Assembly (NCBI RefSeq): GCF_000276665.1
Contig: NW_004955435.1
Coordinates: 4,466,122-4,530,121, forward strand
Direction of reading: 5' to 3'
Origin: Chinchilla lanigera
Taxonomy: Eukaryota; Chordata; Mammalia; Rodentia; Chinchillidae
DNA: 64,000 nucleotides
Made by a program: the position numbers and the translations under genes. The notes under the pieces are model-generated. The model was not told the origin of the DNA, did no database searches, and saw only the letters and a list, made by a program, of their open reading frames with translations. This document shows positions 25,501 through 37,838 of this stretch, piece after piece. Every line of letters begins with the position of its first letter. Position 1 is the stretch's first letter.

Positions 25501-26749
25501 GTCGCACTGCAGCTGCTGTGGAGTAACCCTATCTCTTATAAAAAGTCTTTCAAGCATGTCTGCCCCTTGGTTTCCTTTCCCCAGAAACCTTCTACGACAT
25601 TTGGGATTTTCTTCCATGTCCCTCTCTTATCGTCATTAAATGACAAACTACATGTCTTCATTATACAGTTCCCGGCCTCTCGCTGCAGCTTGATGTCAGA
25701 AATTTAGGATGCTGTTGACTCATTAGCACTCCTTAGTAAACACCGATGATTTTTTCAAAGGGCTTGAGCAATTTGCAAAGCACTTGCGTTTACACTGAGG
25801 CACTCACACAACACCCTAAAGAGAAAACAGAGACACTTCGATTTCATAGATGAGAGCGGGCTCAGTGAGGGTGAGGAGACCGGTTAACATGAGAGGACCA
25901 GGAAGAGTTTCAACAGCAAGCCAGGTTCAGCACTTTCCAGCCTGAAAATGCAAAGAAAGATGTAGAAGCAAATGTTCTGGAAATAGACACATATATTAGT
26001 AACCAACAAAGTGCTTCCTTTAAGGAATGGTCCTAAAGAGATTTATTTGCAAATAATTAGGAAAGAATTTTTAAAAGTTAAATAAAATAACATTTTTAAA
26101 AAGAGTTAGTAAAGAACTTGCATTCATGTGGCCCATAGAGGCGTGTTTGTCTGATTAAAAACATGCAGGAACATAATGTTCCAAAACAACATATGAAGAC
26201 AAAAAATATCTGCGCCTCGCCTGTATTAAGCAGCCTCTACAATGGCCCAGTGTTACAGAAATCACGCTGCCAAAGCAGCTTTACCTGAAAACTGAACATT
26301 TTATCCTCAGATATTTCTAAAGCTGCTAAATAATCAGGTGCATGTTTTTAAATTCAATCTTTCTCCTAAACAGCTACCCACGGCGCTTAAGAAGCTTTTA
26401 TTACCAACTAAATCAGTACAAGTGCCTGTTGGCTCTGAATAGCCGTCAAGCTGACTGCTGGGGTTGAACCGAGGGAGCCAGTCTCAGTCCCTGAACAGGA
26501 AAAGGAGCCCAAGCACCGCATGTGATTTATCGCTTGACTTAGGTGCCTGCTCAGGGGTGACTTTGCCATTTTGCCAGGCGCCTCCTCTACAGGGTAACAG
26601 TTTAATGGGAACATCAAAATAGAAATGCTGTGATGCCCTCAGGGCCCACGGCAGGGCCAGGCTGTGCACGTGAAGGTTTCGTCCTTCCGTGCCCTGGTTT
26701 TGTGAAATGAACTGAAGGAGTGCAGCCTTTGGCCTTCAGACCTCTGTTC

Positions 26750-26910
26750 CACTCACCACGTACATCAGCTTGGTCACGTCCTTTCATCGCATTGGGCCGC
26801 AGTTCCCTGGCCTCTAATGGGGGGAAGCATAGTCAGTTTGCAGTGACATTGTAAACAAAGTGACTTCAAAACACCTGACTCATAGCAGGTGTTTAGAAAT
26901 ATTAAATACT
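26750..26910 (-). mobile_element. MIR SINE, antisense
   Basis: Reverse-complement order 'cagcttggtcacgtcctttc', 'gccgcagttccctggcctct', 'aatggggggaagcatagtca', 'cacctgactcatagcaggtg', 'tttagaaatatta' matches MIR well. Confidence 0.7.
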
Positions 26911-27134
26911 ATTCCCCAACAAAATTCAAAAATAATTAAAATTAGAATATTACCCAGAACTTTATCCCATCCAAATATTTTAATAGTTTGGCCAAATCTC
27001 TCACTTATTGAGTACAGAGAATATTTTTTCTTTCAGCAAACTAAGAATGTCACCCAACTAGGATTCTTTTCATTTGGAAGCAGTTAATGAGTGTTTTCTT
27101 ATGGCCTAAAGGGTAAAATACTAATAGGGTTTAA

Positions 27135-27310
27135 TTATTATGAAACATTTGCTATGGCTCAAGCACTGTGCTAACATTCCATACATATTATTTTATTGAA
27201 CTCTACAACTACATTTAACAGGTGACAAACATTGACGTTTATAAAGGCAAACTTACCCCAAGACATATAGCTAAAAAATTAAGGGCCAGAATTTTAAACC
27301 TAATTAAAAG
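27135..27310 (+). mobile_element. MIR SINE
   Basis: 'tgctatggctcaagcactgt', 'gctaacattccatacatatt', 'aactctacaactacatttaa', 'caggtgacaaacattgacg', 'aagacatatagctaaaaaat', 'aagggccagaattttaaacc' follow the MIR consensus order. Confidence 0.75.
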
Positions 27311-29225
27311 TCCTAATCATAAAATAAAATTGTGCCTCAGATCCTGTGGAAATATTTTACAAATGTTAAATCCCATAAACTCTACCTTTTTATAGCATTT
27401 ATTTCCAATCCACGCTAAGATTTTACTTTTAAATCCATCACCTTACATTGACAGCTCACCTGAATATTTAACGTATTGAGAAAGCAGAGAGAGTTCCCTC
27501 ACTCACACTTAACCTTTAAGTAGCACAGGTCTCCTTATTCATCTTCTAGTCTTCTCTTCCAAAGAGAGACAACAATTTCACAAAATAAATGGGTTCCCAT
27601 GGTTTCTGTCCCTGAGTCACATTCTTAGCCTTGGAAATAATATTATTGAATATTTTGCCTGGTGCCCTGATTAACAGCTTAGGAGGCCATGTTCCCAAGA
27701 GAAAGCTACAGGGAACATCTTCGGACTCCCTGTGCTTAGATTTTGATTTACCCCCCAAACAAGCCTGCTCTTCCTGTGACGCGCTGACTCTTGCATCTAA
27801 ACCTCCACGCGCACAAACGTACATGCTGGTTTAGAAAACCTGCTCTGACACTTCTATGGTTCCCTTGGTCCAACAGCGAAGGCCAAACACGACACCCAAG
27901 CACCCCCAAGAAGTCTCCAGAGGAGCGCTGCTCCAGGCAGCTTGTCTCCACATCCTGAGTCCTTTTCTCCAGCTGCCCTGCAGCTCTGCGTCACCGCCCT
28001 CCTCTACCAGACTGCCGCGGGTCAAGCTTCCCAGCCCCCAGACACCTTCGACTTCCTGAATGGTGTCCAAAGACCTCTGCCTTTCGCTGGCGCACACAGA
28101 GGGCCTGACAGAAATGTCATAAGCATAAAATGTAAAAGGTTAACTGCCAAAGAGAATGATGCAAATGCACTGCGTTCCCTGGGAGAAGGATAAGCTCCTC
28201 AAGATTAAATGTTCTCTGGTAAGGATTTTTATCTCTCCCATCCCAAAGTACTCCTCTGACCTTCTGCCTTCTCCCAATGGATTTTCATTTGTCCCCAGAT
28301 AGTCACAAACTGCGCCACACGCGGTGTGAATGGGCAGAAGGTGCATGTGGAGCCTGCTACTTCTATGTGGCTGTGTATCACAAGGAAAGCTAGTGAGCTG
28401 CTGGAACCGCATCCCATACAACCTAAGGAAAATCCTCCTCACGGGGAGATGGAAGGCGAGCCAAGCATTCTGCCCAGCATCCCATAAAGCAATAATCTAC
28501 CCAGTTAGCTCACAAAAAGGAGATGGCAAAATTCAGTTCCACAGGAAACTCACAATACTGGTGTAGAACTGTAAAGATCACTTGTTTTTTGTGGCTGGTT
28601 ATGGTTTATCAAAGTTTAACTCATTAAGACTGACGTGCAGATGTATCTCTGCTTCACGATCTCATCTACCTGTACAGGGCGAGTGTACCTTAATGAAATT
28701 AATGCTTCACTGAACGCAAGCGAGCTATCTGCATGAGAAATACAATGTTCTAAATGTTTCTGCCTCCTCCCTGTGACCCAGCTAGCCATATCTAATACCA
28801 TATAGTAGGAAGACAGACAAGCTGTTCTCTTGGGACGGCATAAGAGAGAAAGAAAGAGAAAAGAGAGAGGGGAAAATCTCCAGCATTTGTTTCTTATTAA
28901 ATTTTCTGTTGCCTAGAAACACTTAAGAAATTATTCTGAGGCAATTATATGAGTCAAAATCATTTCAAGCATGTTTTTCACTCTCCGTATTTGACTAATT
29001 GGTTTACCGGATTTGTAATAGTTCGTCCGTTGTTGTTTTTAACTTCCCAGATAGTCTGATTATTTTTAATTCAGGGGCTTCATTTCTAATTTAACAAAAG
29101 AAGCTAAGTAAACCAAAGGTCCAGCAAAGAGGATGAATCTACCTACTCCACCCCACCAAGCACGTCCACATATTCACAAACACACACAGGCCTCATTTAA
29201 TACATAAATAAGTGAGAGAAATGGA

Positions 29226-29267
29226 GGATGGATGGATGGATGGATGGATGGATGGATGGAAGGATGG
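29226..29267 (+). repeat. (GGAT)n tetranucleotide microsatellite
   Basis: About nine to ten tandem units of 'ggat', one of them changed to 'ggaagg'. Nothing coding nearby. Confidence 0.95.
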
Positions 29268-29734
29268 ACTTAAAATAATCCTCCTTAAGAGGGCCAGCCA
29301 GAGAAGCCTAGATAATGACTTGAACATTAATGAAGTGATGGAGAAAGCCTTGAATTTCTTTAACAACTAAAGTAGAATAAATACCTAAGCCTCCTTGGGT
29401 TGGGGCAAGCTGGGTGGTGCAGGGCTTGGGCTGTGCGGTTTTCCGTGGCATGTTTGAGTATCTCACCATCACCCTGTTTTCTTGCTCTTGTTCCGCTCTC
29501 CTTTCAATGCTCCTTTATCTTCTTACCCCGCACTCATTCGCTCTTGCTCATACCTCACAGTCTCATCTATATGTCAGCGGAAATAAGGATTAACTGGTAA
29601 CTGACCTAGAACAAACACCTCGCACCACCTCCGCAGCAGGCTGAAAGGTAGATCAAAATAATGTTGAGGGCCCCTTCCTCTGCCCTACCTCGGTTTAGTA
29701 GTAGCTACCTTTACGGACACATCTTTTTTTCACA

Positions 29735-30110
29735 CCCTTTTTTTAACCAATGAGTGGATTTCCTTTTGGCAGATTCATACCTGCACATGACGTATTTCGA
29801 TCATTTTCACCCCATCACTCTCCTTGCCCTGGCCTCTTCCCCCTAGTTTCATAAGAGCAGAAGGGTCAATGCCTACAATATTTTGATAATATCCACCTCC
29901 CCCATTACATACCCTTCATCTTCTCTCCTCCTTATTCCCTATTGTCTAATAGTATCTCTGTTCCACTTTCCTGTCATTTTTTTAGACTCCATACATTAGG
30001 GATAATATACGGTGCTTGTCTTTCTGAGTCTTAGTTTGCCCAACATGACAGTCTCCAGATCCCTCCTTTATGAAGCACATCTTACATCCTAAGTATTACT
30101 CTGAGAATGA
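29735..30110 (-). mobile_element. L1 3'UTR fragment, antisense
   Basis: The + strand reads as the reverse complement of a rodent L1 3' end: 'aaccaatgagtggatttcct', 'cacatgacgtatttcgatca', 'gtcatttttttagactccat', 'cccaacatgacagtctccag', 'atccctcc', the 'sense is given by the antisense target phrase "tccagatccctcc"' common in these tails. No ORF2 remains. Confidence 0.6.
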
Positions 30111-31149
30111 CAAGTCTCTGGGGAAGGCTTAACTTCATTTTATACACAAGTACATTATGTGCTTTGGAACATTTATGTATCTCTGTGCTTTAATACACAA
30201 GCGCGGAAAGCCGTACGTCTGTGCCATGACTAGCACAGAGGGCTTTCTGCCTTCAGACCCTTTGCGCTGTGCTGTACTCCTCTTCCTCTTGATTCATTTC
30301 AATGCTCACTGCTGAGAACCTGCTGTACCTAAGTCTTTTGGTCTTCTAGAAGAGATTCCCGAATCGTAAGACCCCTGAAACAAATTTATATTTGTATTTA
30401 TCTCCCACTAGACCCTTCAACTTTTCATAAATTTTCTCATTCAAAATGACATTCAGTACCTTAAATGTGAACTTCAAACCATTAGCAGGCATGTCTGGCT
30501 GTGTTGGCATGAGCAAAGAAAGAACAAAGCAACTAAAAATCCAGCAAGTGAGGAGTGATTTCATTTCAGTGATCCAACCTCAAGTCTTGGTAGCAAAGAA
30601 AAAGGGTTCAAAATAAGAGGCTCATGGCATCAGAGAAAGGATTTGCACTGCCATGGGACCTGGGCTTCTCCATGCTTCAGGAGAGTACCCATCACCAACT
30701 TCACCAGCTCAGGAAGCATCCATACACCCCATGCACCCTGTGACTGCCCTAGACAAGCATCGCTTACTTCATGAGACCACACAAGGCTAAGCGGCCCCTG
30801 TTTGCTATGCCATGTTATATTAGGATTGGAATTTACATTTTTGGTCTTCAAATAACAAAATCTTGTTCTTAGTATCAAATATGAACAATTAACACTAAGA
30901 AATAAAGCAAAAAGGAAAAAAAAAAGCAAAAAGGAAGTAGACAGAAAATAAAAAATACAGTGGCTGCTCTGTAATATGGTTATGGGTAAATGTTAAGGGT
31001 TACAAGGCTCAAAGCCAGTGATCTTTTCTGAATGGAGAAAGTCAGTGGCTGTTGACATCACTGAATATGTGTTGCCACTTTATGATATGATTACAAGTGG
31101 TTTATTCACTAGAAATATTTTTCTCCACATTTTTAATAATAAGAAAATC

Positions 31150-31262
31150 TTTGGGGGAGAATAAGGAGGTAAAGTGACTGAAAATGATCAAGCTATAGTA
31201 TATGCATGTACCAGTTCTCCAAAACAAACCACTAGTCTGTATTCTGAACATATACTAAAAAA
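31150..31262 (+). mobile_element. Short L1 3' tail, sense
   Basis: 'gagaataaggaggtaaagtg', 'gatcaagctatagtatatgc', 'accactagtctgtattctga', 'acatatactaaaaaaagg' resemble the end of the L1 copy at 20.9 kb ('aaattatatgtatgtaccag', 'tactagtatgtaccaataaa'). Its A-rich tail runs directly into the GGAA/GAAA microsatellite. Confidence 0.6.
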
Positions 31263-31388
31263 AGGAAGAAAGGAAGGAAGGAAGGAAGGAAGGAAGGAAG
31301 GAAGGAAGGAAGGAAGGAAGGAAAGAGAGAGAAGAAAGAAATAAAGAGAAAGAAAGAAAGAAAAGGAAAGAAAGAAAAAAGAAAGAAA

Positions 31389-31454
<66 letters not shown>

Positions 31455-31470
31455 AGAAAGAAAGAAAACA
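31261..31470 (+). repeat. (GGAA)n/(GAAA)n purine microsatellite, ~200 bp
   Basis: About 13 GGAA units at 31271-31322, then mixed GAAA/AAGA units to about 31470. All purine on this strand. It grows out of an L1 A-rich tail, the usual origin of such arrays. Long antisense frames of Phe/Leu/Ser repeats across it are artefacts of the repeat. Confidence 0.97.
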
Positions 31471-32482
31471 AGCTTACCAGAATCATGGGGAAGCACATCT
31501 TCAGTTGGTGTCCCATGTCATGGCTACAAGAATACTTGAAGGTCACTTGCGAAATTCCTGACATCTGGGTAGAGGTCAAATTATATTATCACTATAATTA
31601 TTTGGCTCCTGTTAAATATCTGGCATATACTCCAATGTTCTCAACACGTCCTAATTAAAAACCACACCCTCAACTTCTGTCCTGTCAGAGCATGTGAGAA
31701 GCTCAAGTCTTACCAATTCCATCAGCTACCCCAGCCTCCAGGGTGAGTGTTTATTTGCATTCACTTGAAAACTACACCTGCAAGAAACACATTGACGTGA
31801 CGCATCCTCTAAGATCCAATGTAGTTTCTTATTTTATGGCAAATCAAACTTTTTGTGTACCAAATATTATTGTGGTTGAGAGTTTTGGTTTTTGTACTAA
31901 GTTGTTCTCTTCCAATGTGACCTGCCTACGTGGCAGTTTCAAATCACGATAGCATCATCTGGCCATCAGATAACCTTTCATATTTACAGTGTTATATTAG
32001 GAGATCAGATTTACCCTTCCAAAACTATTTGTGTGTAATTATTAATTATTTGGCCTTCCAAACATCTGCTCCCAATCAGCAGAGCAGACTGACCCTTGCT
32101 GCATTAGTTCTGTTACTAGTGATCTTCCTGCACTGTATTGTTTGTCCTGTTCTTAAATGCTCAGGGTAAGAGGCAACAGATCTGGCTGAGGGCAAACTTA
32201 GTATTTGCTGTGTGCCAAATGTCCTTTAGTTCTCTGGCACGCTTACCCATAGCATGTGATTGTTTGTATTGGTAGGCTGGGTCTCCTTTGATGTTCACGC
32301 GCTCTTTGACAATGGCTAATTCTAGGACAGTTGTTCTTATCTACATGTCTGTGCACAGAAGTACTCTTCATCTTTTTTATATACTCTTGTTGTAGTTTAG
32401 TGAAGCAAAAGTGACTGACAAGTAATCAGCCCTTAATAAAGCTCTGTTAAATGCTTGATTCAATTTATTAGACCCCAATTTT

Positions 32483-32541
32483 AGCAATAATCGCTCTTCA
32501 GATAAACCTCATTGCCTACAATACTGCCACTGCACAAAGCT
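32483..32541 (-). pseudogene. Truncated U4 snRNA retropseudogene (5' 59 nt)
   Basis: The minus strand from 32541 reads 'agctttgtgcagtggcagta', then a 'ttgtaggcaatgaggtttat' and 'ctgaagagcgattattgct' block. This matches the first 59 nucleotides of U4 spliceosomal RNA (5' stem-loop and U6-pairing part) with about six substitutions by comparison from memory. It then stops. The 12-base word 'gaccccaatttt' lies on both sides (32471-32482 and 32543-32554) as a target-site duplication. There is no poly(A) tail. It cannot make functional U4 because the 3' domain with the Sm site is absent. Confidence 0.9.
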
Positions 32542-34149
32542 GGACCCCAATTTTTTAAAAACTAAAATAAATGAAAAGTCCGAGCGCCCTCTTCCAGATG
32601 ACATCCCTCTCTTTTGTTGAGAAAATATAGTTGAGCATTACAACATCTTTAACTCCTGGCCCGTTGGTAGTAATTTGCCTGCCACAGCCTAAGACGAACA
32701 CAGGAAAGGTCACCTGACCGAAACATCAGTTCTGAGTATTGAATAATATTCATTGAATTTCTGGATATTCATTTAGCTGAGCTGCGATTTTTTAAAAAAA
32801 TAAAAATATTTTGCTCCTTCAATTGTAAATTTAACCATTTAGGTACCTATTAATTAACAAAGAGTTAAACAAAAAAAAAACCCTTAGCTGTCAACACAAA
32901 CCATGTCAGATTCAATGTATTATTAGAAGCACATGAAGTCTTTTAATCATTAGGAACACAGACTGATTAATTTTTGTTTTCATTTGTTGACTACCTGAAA
33001 TGTCACATACTAATGACTAACTAATTCTACAAGAGAAAAAATTATGAAAGATCTCTTATAAGATAAAATCTGTCACACTATGATTCATCCCCCAGAAGGT
33101 TATACAATAGTTAGCATACTGGTTTTGTTGCTTTAAAAGAATCTTAAAGAGCAGTGGTTTAAGTGGTATGGAGAGATTCTTTTCTCTCACACACATAAAA
33201 TTCCTAACTGTTAGATGTTCAAGAGGAGGGGACCAGCAGTGTAACATGAGATTGTAGACAGATCCTGCTCCTTTCTGTCCTGTTGCTTTTATCTTCCCTA
33301 GGGGATGCCTTTGGCAGTATGAAAAAGCCAGCTCACATCACCCCTGCATGCCCTTTTAGGAAAGAGAAGATAAATGGAGGGCAGACAGGTCTATTTTAAG
33401 GTCTGATCTGAAAGCGGCAGACGTCACCTCTGCTCTGTAATAGCCAATTAGCTAGAATTTAGTCACATGCACCATCTAAATGCAAAAGAGGCTGGGAAAC
33501 ATAGTCTATAGGAAGATATTGAGGAGACACATGAAACACACACAAAAAAAAGCAGGACTGGATTTGGGAGCAGAAGGAAGAGCAGGTTGTCAAAATAGAC
33601 TAATTTTTGTATTTATGAAATGGGTATCGTCATAAATGTTATGACAATTCATTGATAACACATAAGGAGGCCCCCAAGACTCCAGCCAGAGACTGAGACC
33701 TGCAGCGGCCTGTTAGAAACAAGGTGACACATCAGGAACTGAGGCCAGGCAAACTACACTTCCTCAGTATTCACAGCTGCTCCCCGTTACTGGCATCACC
33801 GCCTGTGCTCCACTTCCCGTCAGATCGGTTCAGCATTAGATCCTTGTAGGAGCAGGAACCGCACTATGAACTGCACATTTGAGGGAGGTAGGTTGCACAC
33901 TCCTCACAAGAAATCTAACCCAAAATCATACCCGCAACACCTAGGCTATGGAAAGATTGTCTTCAACAGTGTTCTCAAGGATGGGGCATGGGTACGTAAA
34001 GGGTTATCTGGACCATACTTGCTCTAAAATCATTGATATTAAAGTTGAAGATCAAGTCCATGCATGGACATGGTCCTCTAGAGTTATCACAGAGAGCACT
34101 CCCTCCCAAATGGACTAAGAGGAAAGGGTAACACTCTCTTTTAAGGAAC

Positions 34150-34300
34150 TCCCCTGCATCAAGCGCTGTGATACAAACATTATCTCAAACTATTTCCTTA
34201 AGACCACCCTCGGTGAGTACAGTTGTTGTTCCCCAAGTGAGCACGGATGTTTGAAGGGGCTAAATGATTAAGCCAAGTGTGTTAGCTCGGGTGTGTGTTC
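34150..34300 (+). mobile_element. MIR-like remnant
   Basis: 'catcaagcgctgtgatacaa', 'acattatctcaaactatttc', 'accctcggtgagtacagttg', 'aaggggctaaatgattaagc' keep the MIR order. Confidence 0.6.
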
Positions 34301-36039
34301 ATGGGTAAAGCTGTAAGAAAATGTCCTCACTTTCCCTAAAAAGATGGGCTTTCACACAAAAGACTCACAAAATGTAAACCATCAGCTACTCCCGGTTCTC
34401 CAAGGTTCATTGAGAAAGAAAGAGAAGAAAAAACTCTAGCTCAAAAAGAGTCAAAGTTTACTCATTTTTCCAAACTATGGCTGTATGACCATTTGGCTTA
34501 TCTAGACTGCACTGAGTGAAGAGAAATTGCCTTGGGCTACATATAAAATCTATAACATGGTTACTGCATATAAGTAGTAAAACTTCCACAAATAGGTATT
34601 TACATATTATATATATATATATAAAATCAGGGATGTGCATGTTTTTAAATCTACAGACAGTGTAGAGTTCACAAGAGACAGAGTTAGCACTGCACTGGTC
34701 TCTCCCATATATAGTTGTCACCTACACAATCTGCATTCAAGGTTTGCACAGCTGAGTCATGAAAATTACACCTGAAAATCGCATATAATAAATTAAAAGT
34801 CTATGACTTTCTGGGGCCACATGACCAGCTGTCTAGGACCAAATAAGGCCCTTGGACCATGAGTTGGACCGTCCTCCTCTAAGCAGAGCTCAGTATTCGC
34901 TGGAGGCAAAGACATTCTGATAGGCTGTAAGCCTGGAGAGAAACCGGCTCCTTCCCTGTTTAGCTCGGGGACGGGCGGGAGTGGAGGGCGTTCCCAGCAC
35001 TTCTGTCATCTGCTCTCAGTAATAAGGCAACCTGAGCCTAAGCCCTGCTGACTCAATCTGCCCTGGGAATCAGTCACTCGCCCTATCTGTGGGTGTCATC
35101 CTGGCTTTAAGAAGAGATGTGAGTAGTTTGTTGGTACTTTTAAGTGCATATACAGCTAAAAGCTAGCTTTACACTTAACTTCACGCAGCACTGGCGATTA
35201 AGTTCCAGCTGCAGTTTTACCCAGCTTTGTATTTAAAACATACCACTTCAATTACTTCCCACAACAGTCTTGTGGCTAACAAGGGAATGTCTTGCTATAA
35301 AGTGACCTTAGCACGGGAAACAGCAGACTCTTCAAAGGACGTGGTTATAAGAACCATCAAGACCCAAAGTCAAGCAAACAAATATACACACTGAACTTTG
35401 ATCCTGGTCATACCGACTGGCCCACTGAGCAGAAAAACTTTCAGCACAACAAACTAACCCCAGTGAAGAAGAAAACTAACCCCAGGGCAGAAGCATTACC
35501 TTTCTGATTTTAGTGTCAGCATCCTTACTTCGCTAAAACCTGATAAATACTCTAATTACCATACTGCCTTCCTCAAAAGCCTAAGATGGAAAAGTGGGAG
35601 CAAATGGCGCCGGAGAGGAACTAGGCATAGGAAAGTGAGTGAAGTCTCAAGAGTGTCATAGTAAAATCAGACTTTCGTGCACAGAAAATGAACCTATATC
35701 ACATACGAGTCTCATAGTAAGGCCTTTTAACGTCAAAAACAAGAATTATTTTTCCAGGTAACGGATCAGCACTTTTACACGGTTGTGGCCCCATATATCT
35801 CGTCACCCCTTTCCTTATTATCATAGAAAATTAAAGATTCATTTATACTGCTGAGCAGAAATGAATGCTGCGCCTAAGCTCATGAGAATCAATTTTTTAA
35901 AATTAAGCCTTATTTCCAAGCAGCTAATGGGAGAGGAGTGGAGACTTCAGGCTTTCAAATTCTATCCTGCCTCAGGTTTCCTGGGAGCCTCGGGGCCAGT
36001 TGGCTGCCTTTGCAGGTCCCCAGCGTGCCAGTCTGTCCG

Positions 36040-36135
36040 TGGAATTAATCGCAGTGCTGCTGGGTTCGCTGTGAGGACTGAATAACCCAGCGCCTGGTAC
36101 AGCGTCAGTACGCGACACACGCTGAATGTTATAAC
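36040..36135 (-). mobile_element. MIR-like remnant, antisense
   Basis: 'ggttcgctgtgaggactgaa', 'cagcgcctggtacagcgtca', 'cgacacacgctgaatgttat' is the reverse complement of the MIR 5' half. Confidence 0.65.
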
Positions 36136-36917
36136 TTGTTAACAGTTATAGACTAACGAGTCAAGGCCTGGAGGGTAGGGCACAAACTTTTGCATTAGGT
36201 TTGCGGTACCCCTCTCCCCACCCCCACGCTGCTGAATTCCAGGCCGGCCCCTAACGGCAAACTCCATCAGGTTGTTAACTCCACCAAAAACTGAGATAAA
36301 TGGACCCTTAGCTGCAGAAAAATTGCCTTCTGAAATAACCTCTTCTTGACGCATCCAGCATTTATGTGCTGTCCTTTTTTCTAAGACAAAAAAATTGCAT
36401 GTTGGAATTGGGTTGGGGACATTATCTCGTGCTGATTAAGGGAGGTTATTACCACAGCAGTGCCTGGAACGAAAGCTACCTGCTTTTACCGAGGGAGCTC
36501 TTGAAAATAACCCTCTTTTCCCCCAGCAAATAGCAAGGAGAGAAAGATTCCAATAATGGATGGCATTATGAATCCTTTTCCGTGTACTCTGCTTATCTAA
36601 ACTCGCACACGATGCCTGCCCACCACCGCTCTGAGATCGTGAGAGGGTCTCAGTCATCCATCGGGCTCCGCCTCACAACCCAGGAGGCACGGAGAAGGAT
36701 ATTTCTCTGTCTCTGCCTCTGCCGCCTGCTTCTTGCCAAACTGAATCAGCATTTCAAGGAGCTCAATTCCCATTTTGAAAGCTAAAACCTTTTAAAGATG
36801 GGGATGGCATCACTTATGGAAATTCAAAGCCATCAGCTGAAAAACAGGCAAGTGAAGGTTACAGCGTTATTCACAGCAAGCTCCCGTAAAGCTTTCTATG
36901 TTAAAAAAGCAACGTTT

Positions 36918-37012
36918 TATACACACATATATACATACTCACACATATGTGTAGGTATATTTAGATGTACATATATTTATGCACATATGTATATATGTTT
37001 CTGTACACATAC
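36918..37012 (+). repeat. AT/CA-rich degenerate microsatellite
   Basis: Interspersed 'acacatatatacatac', 'tatatttagatgtacatata' and 'gcacatatgtatatatgttt' units. No gene signal. Confidence 0.8.
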
Positions 37013-37463
37013 ATTACTCCAATATTTGTCTTGTACTTGCTAAATTGTTTTCTCTCCCTCAGAGCTATCTTTGGAAAAGACTTGAGTATAAGTCCCTAAC
37101 TTAAGCCCTGCATTGTTTGAGCTTTAAATCAGAGCTGAGTATTCTCTTGATGAATGGCCACTGAACCAGGAAAAAACAAAAGTAGGTACACACATGTTGT
37201 ATATTGAAAAGGATGAAAGTGGAAGAATAAACAAGAGGAAAAATTAAAAATATCAGAGAGATGGAGACAAACAAATCTCATATAAAGCGTGTATCAAGAA
37301 TGTATCCTATACCAGGCATTGTATTAAATCCCTAAGGTTTCTCAGCCCCAACACTTGGGCATTTTGGACCAGATAATTCTTTGTCGTAAGAGAACTGTCC
37401 TTTGTATTGCAAGATATTTAGCAATATCCCTGACCTTTACCCACCAGGTGCCAGGAGCCCATT

Positions 37464-37838
37464 TGTTATGGTTTGTGTCTGGATGTCCCCCCAAAGCCTC
37501 GTGCAGTCATAGGGTGGGCTTCTAAAGTTTATGATTGACTCATGGTCCAATGTTGGGATTATGGGTGTGAGTGCTACACTCGCCCTGGGGCAGGTAGTTT
37601 GCATACAGTGTAAGGGAGGGAAAGAGGCTGCTCACCACTGCTCCTCCCTTTTGCTGTTATTGTTTTTGCTGTTCTCCACCACCATGAATTGTTGCCCTCA
37701 GCCATATGCCACTCTGCCTTGGAGCCAACCAAGTATGGCTTGAAACCTCCACAAATTGTAAGCTAAATAAACCCTTCCTTCCTTTATTTTGAGTATCAGG
37801 TATTTTGTCTCGGCAATGAGAGAAAAGTAACTAAGATA
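37464..37838 (+). repeat. 5' LTR of the MaLR provirus
   Basis: Starts 'tgttatggtttgtgtctgga', contains 'agtgctacactcgccctggg' and the polyadenylation-like 'gctaaataaaccc', and ends 'aagtaactaagata', with the expected terminal CA changed to TA. Matches 39312-39687 along its whole length with scattered substitutions and indels. Confidence 0.9.

Noticed and set aside
29226..29267. Tandem repeat considered as a possible CRISPR-like or satellite array
   Set aside because: A simple (GGAT)n microsatellite without spacers; the DNA is eukaryotic.
31188..31579. Phe/Leu/Ser-repeat open frames on the minus strand
   Set aside because: Pure translation of the GGAA/GAAA microsatellite.
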